Source of the DNA: Selenomonas timonae
GTDB taxonomy: Bacteria > Bacillota > Negativicutes > Selenomonadales > Selenomonadaceae
Direction: 5' to 3'
Length of the DNA: 64,000 nt
Assembly: GCF_014250475.1 (NCBI RefSeq)
Contig: NZ_CP060204.1
Location: 2,183,001-2,247,000, forward strand
Positions within the stretch are counted from its first letter, which is position 1; every line of letters begins with the position of its first letter. The notes under the pieces are model-generated. The model was not told the origin of the DNA. It made no database searches and saw only the letters and a list, made by a program, of their open reading frames with translations. A program made the translations under genes and the position numbers. Of the stretch, positions 37,384-50,164 are shown piece by piece.

Positions 37384-37413
37384 ATTATACAGGGCAAATA
37401 CATCCTGTGTCAA
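37384..37413 (-). promoter_or_regulatory. Promoter of the S1-domain gene
   Basis: TTGACA (37408-37413), an 18-base spacer and TATAAT (37384-37389) on the minus strand. Both hexamers are perfect consensus, making this the strongest promoter seen in the window. A short GGGG/CCCC hairpin occurs in the leader. Confidence 0.85.
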
Positions 37414-37465
37414 GAAATTCAGGTGCGCATCGGAGCCATTGTACGGCGTTTTCACAGATATGGAG

Positions 37466-37765
37466 TCAATTGTTGTTGGAACGCTTTCCTGGCGCATAGG
37501 GAAGCTCCCCCGCCCCCGTCATGCCCAGCTCTTCACGCGCCAGCTTCTCAATATAGGGGAGTTCGCCCAGACGCTCCTTCTCAGCGCGCAGACGGTCATT
37601 CTCTTCCTGCGCCGCCGTGAGGCGCTCCGTTGCAAGACGCTGATCCTCATACACATGGGAGAGGTAGAATCCCTGTGATACGATCATCGAGCCAAAATAG
37701 GCCAGAATGAGAAGGAGTGCGATCATAAACCAGCGCGGTCTCCTATGCGTCCTTCTCCTTGCCAT
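37466..37765 (-). CDS. Septum formation initiator, DivIC/FtsB family
   Basis: 99 residues. A basic N-terminus is followed by one transmembrane helix (FMIALLLILAYFGSMIV) and then a coiled coil over about 43-70 (ERLTAAQEENDRLRAEKERL). The conserved ending YIEKLAREELGMT is typical of FtsB/DivIC, which link FtsL/DivIB to septal peptidoglycan synthesis. The start overlaps the glycosyltransferase gene by 23 bases. Position next to the S1-domain gene is the usual Firmicute arrangement. Confidence 0.92.
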   Translation of the reverse strand: MARRRTHRRPRWFMIALLLILAYFGSMIVSQGFYLSHVYEDQRLATERLTAAQEENDRLRAEKERLGELPYIEKLAREELGMTGAGELPYAPGKRSNNN

Positions 37766-38900
37766 GCGTATGCCCCCTCTTCCTTGTCAGCATTTCCATC
37801 AGAATCTTGGCCACGCGCTGTGCTGCATCCTCACATGCACAGTCACCTGCCGCCCGCCGCATCTCCGAAATCCGATGCGCAAGGATCTCCTCCACCGCAG
37901 GCGCCATGCGCTCCCCTGGGTGCAGCCATACGGCGGCTCCACGCCGCGTCGCATAGACGGCGTTCTCTGTCTCAGGACCTGGAATCGGATCGTGCAGGAG
38001 GAGCGGCAGCCCCGCTGCAAATGCCTCACTAATCGTGAGACCTCCAGGCTTCGTGATAAGGAGGTCTGCCGCCCGCATGAGCACAGGCACCTCATCGGTA
38101 TAGGCAAAGACGCGGATCACATGCCGCGATGTCTCAGCCACACGACGCGCATGTGCCTCGAGCACCTCATTGTGCCCCGCAGCAACGAGGATGGCAAGCC
38201 GTCGCTCAAGCGTCTCAAGTGCCACAAGCGTGCGATCCATGCCGCCGAGTCCGAGTCCTCCGCCCATGAGAAGAACGGTCGGCAGTCCTCCATGCAGGCC
38301 TACCCGCTCCTGTGCCTCCATCTGTCTCAGCGCATAATCCGCCCGCGCAATCGGTATGCCGCTCGCCTCTACCGTGCGAGGAGCAAATCCTCGCTCTGCC
38401 ATCTCCGCCGCCATCGCCTCCGTTGCGACAAAGTACTGATCTACGCCGCGCACAAGCCAGATTGCATGCAGCGCATAGTCCGTCAGGAGTGCCGCCAATG
38501 CGTAGGAGCCTCCATATCGCGTGCGCCAGAGCGCCGCAGCCCCCTCGGGAAAGGGATGCGTCGCGATGACGAGATCCGGCTCATAACGCCGCACGATCCG
38601 TCCCATCGTGCGCACCATCACCTGCGCAAATGCGCCGCGCACAATACCGCCGCTCGCCTTCTTTCCCGCAATGCGGAAGAACACATCATAGAGATCCGGG
38701 ACGAAGCGCAGCATCGTGAGATAGATGCGCTTCATGAGGTAGTGAATTGTGGAAACTTCACGCGCCATAAAATCGACAACATCCACCTGTATAGCATCTG
38801 CCTGCGGGTGCGCCGCGAGCGCTGCACGGATTGCCTCGGCTGCGCGCGTGTGTCCGGACCCGATGGACGCTGTCAGGATGAGAATACGGGCACGCTCCAT
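37743..38900 (-). CDS. MGDG-synthase-like glycosyltransferase (GT28 type)
   Basis: 385 residues starting MERARILILTASIGSGHTRAA, the N-terminal signature of monogalactosyldiacylglycerol synthase and processive diacylglycerol glucosyltransferases. The C-terminal half has LLMGGGLGLGGMDR and LITKPGGLTISEAFAAGLPLLL, a MurG-like nucleotide-sugar site. It probably glycosylates a diacylglycerol lipid in the inner membrane. The start has GGAGG six bases upstream. Overlap with divIC suggests coupling between envelope lipid synthesis and division genes. Confidence 0.87.
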   Translation of the reverse strand: MERARILILTASIGSGHTRAAEAIRAALAAHPQADAIQVDVVDFMAREVSTIHYLMKRIYLTMLRFVPDLYDVFFRIAGKKASGGIVRGAFAQVMVRTMGRIVRRYEPDLVIATHPFPEGAAALWRTRYGGSYALAALLTDYALHAIWLVRGVDQYFVATEAMAAEMAERGFAPRTVEASGIPIARADYALRQMEAQERVGLHGGLPTVLLMGGGLGLGGMDRTLVALETLERRLAILVAAGHNEVLEAHARRVAETSRHVIRVFAYTDEVPVLMRAADLLITKPGGLTISEAFAAGLPLLLHDPIPGPETENAVYATRRGAAVWLHPGERMAPAVEEILAHRISEMRRAAGDCACEDAAQRVAKILMEMLTRKRGHTHGKEKDA

Positions 38901-38963
38901 CCTCCACCTCCTCACAGAACCACGATTATTGTATCACAATTTTCAACGATGGACAAAATTTTT

Positions 38964-39740
38964 TTACGCTGTGAGACCACCGTCGACACAGTAAACGCTC
39001 CCCGTCACCCAACCTGCTGCGGGTGAGGCGAGAAATGCGATTACAGCAGCGGCTTCGCAGGGCGTTCCGATGCGTCCGAGCGGATAGACTGACGCCATCT
39101 CCCGCAGTTGCTCCTCACGGGCACGCTGCGATGAGAGCTGACGCTCCGTGAGCGGCGTCAGGATATCGGCAGGAGCAACGGCATTCACGCGCACCTGATC
39201 GCCTGCAAGGTCGAGCGCAAGTGAGCGTGTAAAGGCGATGACCGCCCCTTTCGTCGCCGCATATGCCGCGCAGAAATAATTCCCGTGCAGTCCCGCATCC
39301 GAGGCTACATTCACGATATTGCCCAGCGTGCTCCGCAGATGCGGCAGCGTCGCCTGCGTCAGATGGAATGTCCCCTTGACATTCGTCGCAATCAAGTCAT
39401 CTAGGGTCTCCTCCGTGAGATCATCCAGCGCACCTTCTACGTAGATCCCGGCAGAGTTCACGAGGATATCGATGTCGCCAAACACGTGCACTGTCTCCTC
39501 TGCCGCACGATGGCAGTCCTCCGTGCGGCGCACATCAGAGCGCGTAAATTGCGCCCGCTCCCCCGCCGAAAGCTGTGCAAGCGCCGTCTGACCACGCGCC
39601 GCATCGCGCCCCACGAGCATGACCGATGCCCCGCCCGCAAGAAAGATCTCTGCCGCAGCCAGCCCGATGCCCGAGGTGCCGCCCGAGATCAGTGCCGTTT
39701 TTCCCACGAAGGCATCCCGTGTAAAAATATTCTGTTCCAT
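38964..39740 (-). CDS. Short-chain dehydrogenase/reductase, FabG-like
   Basis: 258 residues beginning MEQNIFTRDAF. The classical SDR elements are ALISGGTSGIG (cofactor loop), LVNSAGIY, NIVNVASDAG (catalytic Ser) and YAATKGAVIAF (YxxxK). The C-terminal SVYCVDGGLTA matches FabG and related ketoreductases. Physiological substrate is unknown; fatty acid or sugar alcohol oxidoreduction are both possible. The gene starts only 13 bases after the T tract of the HU terminator and has a weak ribosome site (GGACGG), so it is probably expressed by read-through. Confidence 0.86.
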   Translation of the reverse strand: MEQNIFTRDAFVGKTALISGGTSGIGLAAAEIFLAGGASVMLVGRDAARGQTALAQLSAGERAQFTRSDVRRTEDCHRAAEETVHVFGDIDILVNSAGIYVEGALDDLTEETLDDLIATNVKGTFHLTQATLPHLRSTLGNIVNVASDAGLHGNYFCAAYAATKGAVIAFTRSLALDLAGDQVRVNAVAPADILTPLTERQLSSQRAREEQLREMASVYPLGRIGTPCEAAAVIAFLASPAAGWVTGSVYCVDGGLTA

Positions 39741-39752
39741 ATCCGTCCGATC

Positions 39753-39786
39753 AAAAGAAAAACCGGACTCCCAACGGAAGTCCGGT
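39753..39786 (-). terminator. Terminator of the HU gene
   Basis: Minus strand: ACCGGACT, 9-base loop, AGTCCGGT, TTTTCTTTT. The perfect 8-bp stem lies at 39762-39786, 20 bases after the HU stop codon. Confidence 0.88.
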
Positions 39787-39805
39787 CTCACGTTCAAGAG
39801 AAAAC

Positions 39806-40078
39806 TTAGTTCACAGAATCCTTCAGAGCCTTGCCAGCCTTGAACACAGGCGTCTTCGAGGCCGGAATGTTGATCTCCTTGCCCGTCCGAGGGTTGCGCC
39901 CCTTGCGTGCCTTACGATCCTTCACCTCGAAGGTACCGAAGCCGATCAGCTGAATCCTGTCACCCTCGGAAAGCGCATTCTTGACTGCCTCAAAAACGGC
40001 GTTGACCGCCTTCTCTGCGTCCTTCTTCGTCAGACCTGCCTGCTCTGCTACGTTTGCGACCAATTCCTGCTTGTTCAA
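39806..40078 (-). CDS. hup: HU-family DNA-binding protein
   Basis: 90 residues with the complete HU sequence pattern. [20 protein letters not shown] opens the helical dimer core, [14 protein letters not shown] leads to the arm, and [17 protein letters not shown] contains the minor-groove Pro. HU bends and compacts DNA. Translation starts at TTG with AGGAGG eight bases upstream. It has its own promoter and terminator, so it is likely monocistronic and highly expressed. Confidence 0.97.
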   Translation of the reverse strand: MNKQELVANVAEQAGLTKKDAEKAVNAVFEAVKNALSEGDRIQLIGFGTFEVKDRKARKGRNPRTGKEINIPASKTPVFKAGKALKDSVN

Positions 40079-40114
40079 AGTAGCATCCTCCTTTAGATAT
40101 TTTCCATTTTCCTA

Positions 40115-40132
40115 GCGACCACAAGGGGTCGC
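40115..40132 (-). other. Short hairpin in the HU mRNA leader
   Basis: GCGACC, loop of six, GGTCGC. It lies between the promoter and the ribosome site, about 36 bases before the start codon, and has no T tract. It may stabilise the message or regulate HU. Confidence 0.4.
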
Positions 40133-40145
40133 GCTGTCATGAGAG

Positions 40146-40174
40146 AATTTAACAGAATTACTTCGAAAAATCAA
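40146..40174 (-). promoter_or_regulatory. Promoter of the HU gene
   Basis: TTGATT (40169-40174), 17-base spacer, TAAATT (40146-40151) on the minus strand, in a very AT-rich intergenic region of about 140 bases that also ends the methylase gene. Confidence 0.65.
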
Positions 40175-40222
40175 GGGGAAAATCAAAAAAAACCGCTTTT
40201 TTCCCTAAAAATACACGTTTTT

Positions 40223-40918
40223 TTATCCATTTTCCCAAAAACCAGGGGTGTATGGAATAAAAAGTGTGGTCAGATGATCAATATCTTCCTGCCAATCAAG
40301 TTCAAAAAGTGGGATGCGCTGCACGCGCTCATCGGGCAGTGCAAGATGATGAAGATAGATGACCTCCTGCGTATCTGGGAAGTGCTCCATCAGGAGGATC
40401 TTCAGATCAGACGCCAGCTCACGTGAATAGAGCTGTGTGATGATGAGATTCTGTGCAGGTGGCGCAGCAACAGCCTCCTCATCCATCGCATCCACAATGG
40501 AGAGCCCGTTCACGGGATCGAGCTCGAGTGCAGCAAAAAGCGGCTCCAAAAAGCTCATCGCAGGCAGGATCTCGAGAGGCACCCCCGCCTCCATCGTGCG
40601 CTCGCGCAGAAGCTGTACCGTGCGCTCAGCGACAAAGGGGCTGCCTGGAACGAGATAGAGCACATCCATCGTGCGTGCACGCGCCATCAAATCATCCACA
40701 ATTGACGCGTACAGTTCATCAAAATCGTCGGCTTCCTCGTAGAGATGGTCATACGTCTCGTAAGAAATCCCCGCTGCATCGAGCACTTCCACCGTCGGAT
40801 GAATGCGCGTGCGCAGGATAATGTGCTGCGCCGCCTCGATGCGCGCCCATGTCGCGCGCGTGATAAGCCCCGCATCCCCGGGACCAAGTCCCGCCACTGT
40901 CAGTTTATATTCTGCCAT
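40223..40918 (-). CDS. Tetrapyrrole-methylase-domain protein, YabN N-terminal part without MazG
   Basis: 231 residues covering only the SAM-dependent tetrapyrrole methylase fold. LTVAGLGPGDAGLIT is the first loop and YLVPGSPFVAERTVQLL the second; the C-terminal WQEDIDHLTTLFIPYTPG is the typical end of that domain. In most Firmicutes this domain is fused to a MazG nucleotide pyrophosphohydrolase of about 250 residues, in the same gene context (mfd, HU). Here the frame stops right after the first domain and no MazG remnant follows in the AT-rich 143-bp gap. Function of the domain is not known in detail. Confidence 0.85.
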   Translation of the reverse strand: MAEYKLTVAGLGPGDAGLITRATWARIEAAQHIILRTRIHPTVEVLDAAGISYETYDHLYEEADDFDELYASIVDDLMARARTMDVLYLVPGSPFVAERTVQLLRERTMEAGVPLEILPAMSFLEPLFAALELDPVNGLSIVDAMDEEAVAAPPAQNLIITQLYSRELASDLKILLMEHFPDTQEVIYLHHLALPDERVQRIPLFELDWQEDIDHLTTLFIPYTPGFWENG

Positions 40919-40921
40919 ATC

Positions 40922-45831
<4,910 letters not shown>

Positions 45832-45836
45832 TTACA

Positions 45837-46166
45837 TCAGTTCTGAATGCTCTCGAGCTTCTTCTTGCGCGCTGTCTCCTTCGTAATCGCCGTCTTTGCC
45901 GTAGCGGAGGAGGCGCGGGACGAGGAGCGCTTGACCTCAGGCGGAACCCACTCCGTCAGCCCCCATTTGCTCTCGCCCTCATAGTGAAAGCGGCTGTCCA
46001 TGTTCATCATCGTGTAGATCTCGGAGATCGCCATCGCCAGAGACTGTACGGGTTTGTGCGTCGCCTCGATGACCTCGGTGATCAGCTCCTTATAGTGAAC
46101 GGGCGTCCCCTTCTTCGCGAGGATGTGATAGGCGGCGTCCACTTCCGACATGTGTTCAAAATCCAT
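45837..46166 (-). CDS. rpoE: RNA polymerase delta subunit, HARE-HTH domain
   Basis: 109 residues. Residues 5-75 are a HARE-HTH domain: SEVDAAYHILAKKGTPVHYKEL, then SLAMAISEIYTMMNMDSRFHY and KWGLTEWVP. In Bacillus RpoE this domain is followed by a long acidic tail; here the tail is short (about 35 residues) and basic, rich in Ser, Lys and Arg. That is opposite in charge, so its effect on RNA polymerase may differ. It sits between argS and pyrG, the expected place. Confidence 0.85.
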   Translation of the reverse strand: MDFEHMSEVDAAYHILAKKGTPVHYKELITEVIEATHKPVQSLAMAISEIYTMMNMDSRFHYEGESKWGLTEWVPPEVKRSSSRASSATAKTAITKETARKKKLESIQN

Positions 46167-46190
46167 AGATACGCTCCTTTCAAGCGGCGC

Positions 46191-47849
46191 TTACATCTTC
46201 TCCGGTGCCGAGACCCCGAGCACGCCGAGACTGTGGCGAATCACGCGCCCTGTCGCAAGCACAAGGGCGAGGCGCGCAGAGGCGAGAGCCGGCTCCTGTC
46301 CGACAATGCGGCATTTATTGTAGAACGAGTGGAATGCACTCGCGAGTTCATGACTGTAACGTGCAATGCGCTGCGGAGCATAATCCGTCGCTGCGCGCGC
46401 GATTTCCTCGGGGTAGGAGGCGAGCTTCTTGATGAGTGCGATTTCCGTCTCGTCCGTCAGGAGCTCGAGCTCTCCCCCATCCCGCACGGCAATCCCCGCC
46501 TCATCCGCCTGACGGAAGATGCTCGAGATGCGCGCATGCGCATACTGGATGTAGTAAACGGGATTCTCATTGGACTTCTTCTTGGCAAGGTCGAGGTCGA
46601 AATCAAGCTGACTGTCGAGCGAGCGCATGAGGAAGAAGTAGCGCGCTGCATCGACGCCGACCTCCTCCATCAGCTCGCGCAGTGTGACCGTCTCACCCGT
46701 GCGCTTGCTCAGCTTCACGAGCTCTCCATCACGGTAGAGGCTCACCATCTGCAGGAGGAGTATCGTGAGCACTTCGGGATCGTGTCCGAGTGCCGCCATC
46801 GCCGCCTTGACACGCGCCACATAGCCGTGGTGATCCGCGCCCCATATGTTGATGAGGCGTCCGTAGCCGCGCTCGTATTTATCGTCGTGGTAGGCGATGT
46901 CTGCTGCGAGATAGGTCGGTACGCCGTTATCGCGGAAGATCACGCGATCCTTGTCATCTCCGTAGTCCGTCGAGCGCAGCCAGACTGCGCCGTCCTTCTC
47001 GTATGCCTTCCCGCGCTCGAGCAGCGTGTCCACCACACGACGCACGGCATCGGGATGCAGTGTGCGCTCGCTGTACCAGCGATCGAAGGTCACGCCGAAA
47101 TCCGCCAGATCCTCCTCAAGCGCCGCAAGTTTCTCGCGGTAGGCGACATCCTGAAAGAGCTGCAGACGCTCCTCCTCGGGCAGTGCGAGATACCTATCCC
47201 CCTCGCGGTCAATGATCCGCTGCGCCGTCTCCACGATATCCGCACCGTGGTAGCCATTCTCGGGGAAGACCACCTCTTTGCCAAGGAGTTCCAGATAGCG
47301 CGCATTCACCGACACAGCGAGGAGATTCATCTGATTGCCTGCGTCGTTCACATAGTACTCGCTGTCCACAGCATATCCCGCCGTGCGCAGCAACTTCACA
47401 AGCGCCGAACCAACGGCGGCACCGCGCCCATGTCCTACGTGCAGAGGACCCGTCGGGTTCGCGCTGACGTACTCCACCTGAATACGCGGCGCATCCTGCG
47501 ATGGCAGCGTACCATAGTCCTCTCCTGCAGCAAGAATGGCACGCAGAGTATCGGCAATCACCGACTTTTTGAGATAGAGATTGATGAAGCCGGGGCCTGC
47601 GACCTCCGCACGATCGAGCCAGTCACCCGCGAGATGCGCCTGTATCGCGGCTGCAATCTTCTGCGGCGGCTGACGAAAGACGCGTGCGGACTGCATGGCA
47701 AAATTCGTCGCAAAGTCGCCGAGTTCCTTCTCGGGCGGCTCCTCCAGAAGAATTGCAGGGAGTGCGCCGCCCTCCGGCAGCTCTCCCGCCGCCACAGCTG
47801 CCTCTACTGCGCGTATGAGCGCCTGCTCGATCTGCTGCTTGATATCCAC
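46191..47849 (-). CDS. argS: Arginyl-tRNA synthetase
   Basis: 552 residues starting at GTG 47849 (MDIKQQIEQALI). The frame is open for another 99 codons upstream but those overlap the DUF1934 gene and have no synthetase features. Class I motifs are present: SANPTGPLHVGHGRGAAVG (HIGH equivalent HVGH) and a KLSKRTGETV region replacing KMSKS. The C-terminal anticodon-binding DALR domain ends in HSLGVLGVSAPEKM. AGGAG lies 12 bases ahead of the start, slightly far. Confidence 0.95.
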   Translation of the reverse strand: MDIKQQIEQALIRAVEAAVAAGELPEGGALPAILLEEPPEKELGDFATNFAMQSARVFRQPPQKIAAAIQAHLAGDWLDRAEVAGPGFINLYLKKSVIADTLRAILAAGEDYGTLPSQDAPRIQVEYVSANPTGPLHVGHGRGAAVGSALVKLLRTAGYAVDSEYYVNDAGNQMNLLAVSVNARYLELLGKEVVFPENGYHGADIVETAQRIIDREGDRYLALPEEERLQLFQDVAYREKLAALEEDLADFGVTFDRWYSERTLHPDAVRRVVDTLLERGKAYEKDGAVWLRSTDYGDDKDRVIFRDNGVPTYLAADIAYHDDKYERGYGRLINIWGADHHGYVARVKAAMAALGHDPEVLTILLLQMVSLYRDGELVKLSKRTGETVTLRELMEEVGVDAARYFFLMRSLDSQLDFDLDLAKKKSNENPVYYIQYAHARISSIFRQADEAGIAVRDGGELELLTDETEIALIKKLASYPEEIARAATDYAPQRIARYSHELASAFHSFYNKCRIVGQEPALASARLALVLATGRVIRHSLGVLGVSAPEKM

Positions 47850-47865
47850 CTTCGTTATTACTCCT

Positions 47866-48297
47866 TTACATAGGTTCGATCCGTATCTCGAGCGTATTAT
47901 CACTTTGACGCACGCCATCCACATAGAGTGTATAGAAGAGATATATCTCCTCCCGCCCGTCCGCAAATGTACGCATGCGCAGGCGGCGCGTATCCGTCTT
48001 GATGAGGAAAGTGCCGTACGGCGTACGGTAGTTGCTCGAGCGCTCCTCACCTGCGGCAAAATGCTGCGTCCAGCGTACAACGCCGCGACGCTGGAGCATA
48101 ACCCCCGCCGCGCCGATCCGCAGAACCGACGGAACGGTCTCACCATCGATCAACGTCGCATCATCGTAGCTGACATAGTGGCTCTCACCACGCAAAAAAC
48201 GCTGTCCGGTAACGGACAGCGCAATGCGGCTCTCCTCGCCCGCAGCATCCACCTGCCTCCCGTCGAGGAAGACACGTACCTGCTCCGCACCCTTCAT
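47866..48297 (-). CDS. DUF1934 (YwiB-like) calycin-fold protein
   Basis: 143 residues starting MKGAEQVRVFLDG, with GGAGGGA nine bases upstream. The pattern of beta strands, VLRIGAAGVMLQRRGVV and YRTPYGTFLIKTDTRRLRM, matches the DUF1934 family of small calycin-like barrels. In Bacillus this gene (ywiB) also precedes argS, so context agrees. Biochemical function is unknown; it ends 17 bases before the argS start. Confidence 0.85.
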   Translation of the reverse strand: MKGAEQVRVFLDGRQVDAAGEESRIALSVTGQRFLRGESHYVSYDDATLIDGETVPSVLRIGAAGVMLQRRGVVRWTQHFAAGEERSSNYRTPYGTFLIKTDTRRLRMRTFADGREEIYLFYTLYVDGVRQSDNTLEIRIEPM

Positions 48298-48333
48298 CGA
48301 ATCGTCCCTCCGACAAAAAGTGTCCTGCATAGC

Positions 48334-48798
48334 CTAATTCTGATCGACGGCAATCGCGAGATCCACCATCTGACCGCTCAAATTCATCTCCACAACGAGG
48401 TATTGCCCATCGCTGATCTTGACATCGAAATCCTTGCCCACGCTCAGAGACGGGGTGGAGATGTCAACGTCGAGTCCCAGCCCCGTGATATTTGTCGCCG
48501 TGTGCGCCGTCAACATGTTGCTAAGCTCCGAGATCGCGCTCTGTGCCATCTCGTCAAACGTCTCCACCGGCATTCCCATCATCATCTGAGAGGCGATGAA
48601 CTTTGCCGTATCCTCACTTATATTGTAGACGACATTCCCGCGGATCTGCTTCGTAAAGCCGACCAGCATCGATACCCCGTGACTCTTGACTCGATCCGAT
48701 GCGGCATAGAGTTTTGTCCGCGTCGGCTCGGGGAACCCCAGCATCGGCATGACCGTTGTAAAGGCATCCACAAAAGGATTGATCAGTTTTGCATCCAT
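48334..48798 (-). CDS. cheX: CheX-like chemotaxis phosphatase
   Basis: 154 residues. The CheC/CheX/FliY phosphatase fold is indicated by the motif AISELSNMLTAHTATN, in which the Glu and Asn (ExxN) are the residues that dephosphorylate CheY-P. VGFTKQIRGNVVYNIS and MVDLAIAVDQN match family ends. It follows the CheY-CheX fusion gene by three bases, so the two probably act together. There are no other chemotaxis genes in the window. Confidence 0.86.
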   Translation of the reverse strand: MDAKLINPFVDAFTTVMPMLGFPEPTRTKLYAASDRVKSHGVSMLVGFTKQIRGNVVYNISEDTAKFIASQMMMGMPVETFDEMAQSAISELSNMLTAHTATNITGLGLDVDISTPSLSVGKDFDVKISDGQYLVVEMNLSGQMVDLAIAVDQN

Positions 48799-48801
48799 CT
48801 A

Positions 48802-49665
48802 CTACTCTCCCTCTGCAAAGCCCACATTCATCCGCACCATTCCAATTGGCAGCCGTATGCTGATGCAGAACGTCGTCATACGTGGGCTGACAATATGCAC
48901 CTGAGACCCATGAATCGTCCCCGGCGGTGTCAGGCGCAGTTCCTTTCCCTCAAGTACGTTGTTGATCTTCGAGACGGCACGTCCCGCGAGGATGTTCGCC
49001 GCCTCCTCGACGGCATCCACCGCCTCGACATCATCGACTTCTTCCACAGATGCACGTCCAAGCATGTGCATCGCGAACAGCTTGATTACAGACTCATCCA
49101 TATAGAAAATCGCACGACCTGTCGTGAATCCCGTAATGCCGATAATGACGGCAACACCGCTCACATCGAGTGAGCGCGAATCATACGGCTCAATCTCGAC
49201 CTCCCCCTCCATGCCGAGAAGCCCTGCGAGTCCCTGTTGGAGACCTCGCCCAAAGGGCTTGGCATAGAGTTCACGAAACGCCGACTCCTGACTCACCGCA
49301 GACTCACAGATGAGATGGAGCGTGTCCACAAGATCCGACTTCGACACCGGCTTTTGCAAAAATGCGCGGATTCCGACAGCCTTTCCCTGCGTGATGAGAT
49401 TCAGATCCTTCATCGCACTGATCATCAGAATTTTTGCATGCGCATCCGCCGCAAGAATACGTTTGCTGCACTCCAACCCATTTGCATCTGGCAGATTCAT
49501 ATCCATTGTCACAAGATCCGGATGCAGCTCCGTGTAAAGGCGCAGTGCCTCTACCGCATCCGCCGCCATCCCGCAGACCTCGAAATCCGTATCCCTTAGA
49601 TTTTCAGCAATCATCACGCGGCTGATCTTGGAGTCATCCACAATCAGCACCCGTAATTTCCCCAT
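48802..49665 (-). CDS. Response regulator fused to a CheX/CheC-type phosphatase domain
   Basis: 287 residues. Residues 1-120 form a CheY receiver with acidic pair D10/D11, phosphoacceptor D55 (VTMDMNLP) and K105 (FLQKP). Residues 130-287 form a CheX/CheC-like domain with AVEEAANILAGRAVSKINN carrying the E-x2-N site. A receiver joined to its own phosphatase could be self-terminating or could act as a phosphate sink. No DNA-binding domain is present. It heads the long block running to mfd and has a good promoter. Gram-negative style CheZ is absent. Confidence 0.88.
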   Translation of the reverse strand: MGKLRVLIVDDSKISRVMIAENLRDTDFEVCGMAADAVEALRLYTELHPDLVTMDMNLPDANGLECSKRILAADAHAKILMISAMKDLNLITQGKAVGIRAFLQKPVSKSDLVDTLHLICESAVSQESAFRELYAKPFGRGLQQGLAGLLGMEGEVEIEPYDSRSLDVSGVAVIIGITGFTTGRAIFYMDESVIKLFAMHMLGRASVEEVDDVEAVDAVEEAANILAGRAVSKINNVLEGKELRLTPPGTIHGSQVHIVSPRMTTFCISIRLPIGMVRMNVGFAEGE

Positions 49666-49706
49666 ACAAACTCACCCTCTTTTACGGACTGTTACATGTA
49701 TTCCCT

Positions 49707-49735
49707 ATTATACACGAAACAACGGCATTCGTCAC
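49707..49735 (-). promoter_or_regulatory. Promoter of the cheY-cheX / argS / pyrG / mfd block
   Basis: GTGACG (49730-49735), 17-base spacer and TATAAT (49707-49712) on the minus strand, about 40 bases before the start codon at 49665. Confidence 0.65.
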
Positions 49736-50097
49736 ATGTTTTTTGGCAAAACTTCCACCCAGTACCCGTCCGGATCTTCAACGAAATAGATGCCCATCTC
49801 CGCATTTTCATAGCAGATGATGCCCATCTCCGCATGTTTTGCGCGTGCTGCAGCATAATCGTCCGTATAGAGCGCGAGATGGAACTCCTTCTCCCCAAGA
49901 TCGTACGGCTCCGTGCGCGCATGCAGATACGTCAACTCGAGCTCGAAATCCGTCACGCCATCCCAGAGGTAGACGAGCGTAAATCCCTCAGCCTCCAAGC
50001 GGCGCTTCTCACGAAAGCCGAAGGCCTTCTCATAGAAGTCCATGCTGCGTGCAAGATCAAGCACATTGAAATTCACGTGCGTAAACGTAAATGACAT
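49732..50097 (-). CDS. VOC-family protein, glyoxalase I-like
   Basis: 121 residues with two beta-alpha-beta-beta-beta modules. Candidate metal ligands are H7 in THVNFNVLDLARSM, a Glu in DFELELTYLH, the His in EFHLALYTDD and the last Glu in YWVEVLPKN, the H-E-H-E order of nickel or zinc glyoxalase I. The enzyme would isomerise the methylglyoxal-thiol adduct to a thioester. The sequence contains a local repeat, AEMGI occurring twice within 18 residues. It is a single gene upstream of the cheY-cheX promoter. Confidence 0.87.
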   Translation of the reverse strand: MSFTFTHVNFNVLDLARSMDFYEKAFGFREKRRLEAEGFTLVYLWDGVTDFELELTYLHARTEPYDLGEKEFHLALYTDDYAAARAKHAEMGIICYENAEMGIYFVEDPDGYWVEVLPKNM

Positions 50098-50164
50098 CCT
50101 GTCCTCCCAACCAAAAATACATTGTATCTCGGAAACACTGCATATGCAGTAACAAACACAATAA

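Noticed and set aside
47850-48146. A 99-codon upstream extension of argS.
   Set aside because: It overlaps the DUF1934 gene in another frame, is rich in Arg and Ser without synthetase motifs, and the GTG at 47849 gives the normal family length.
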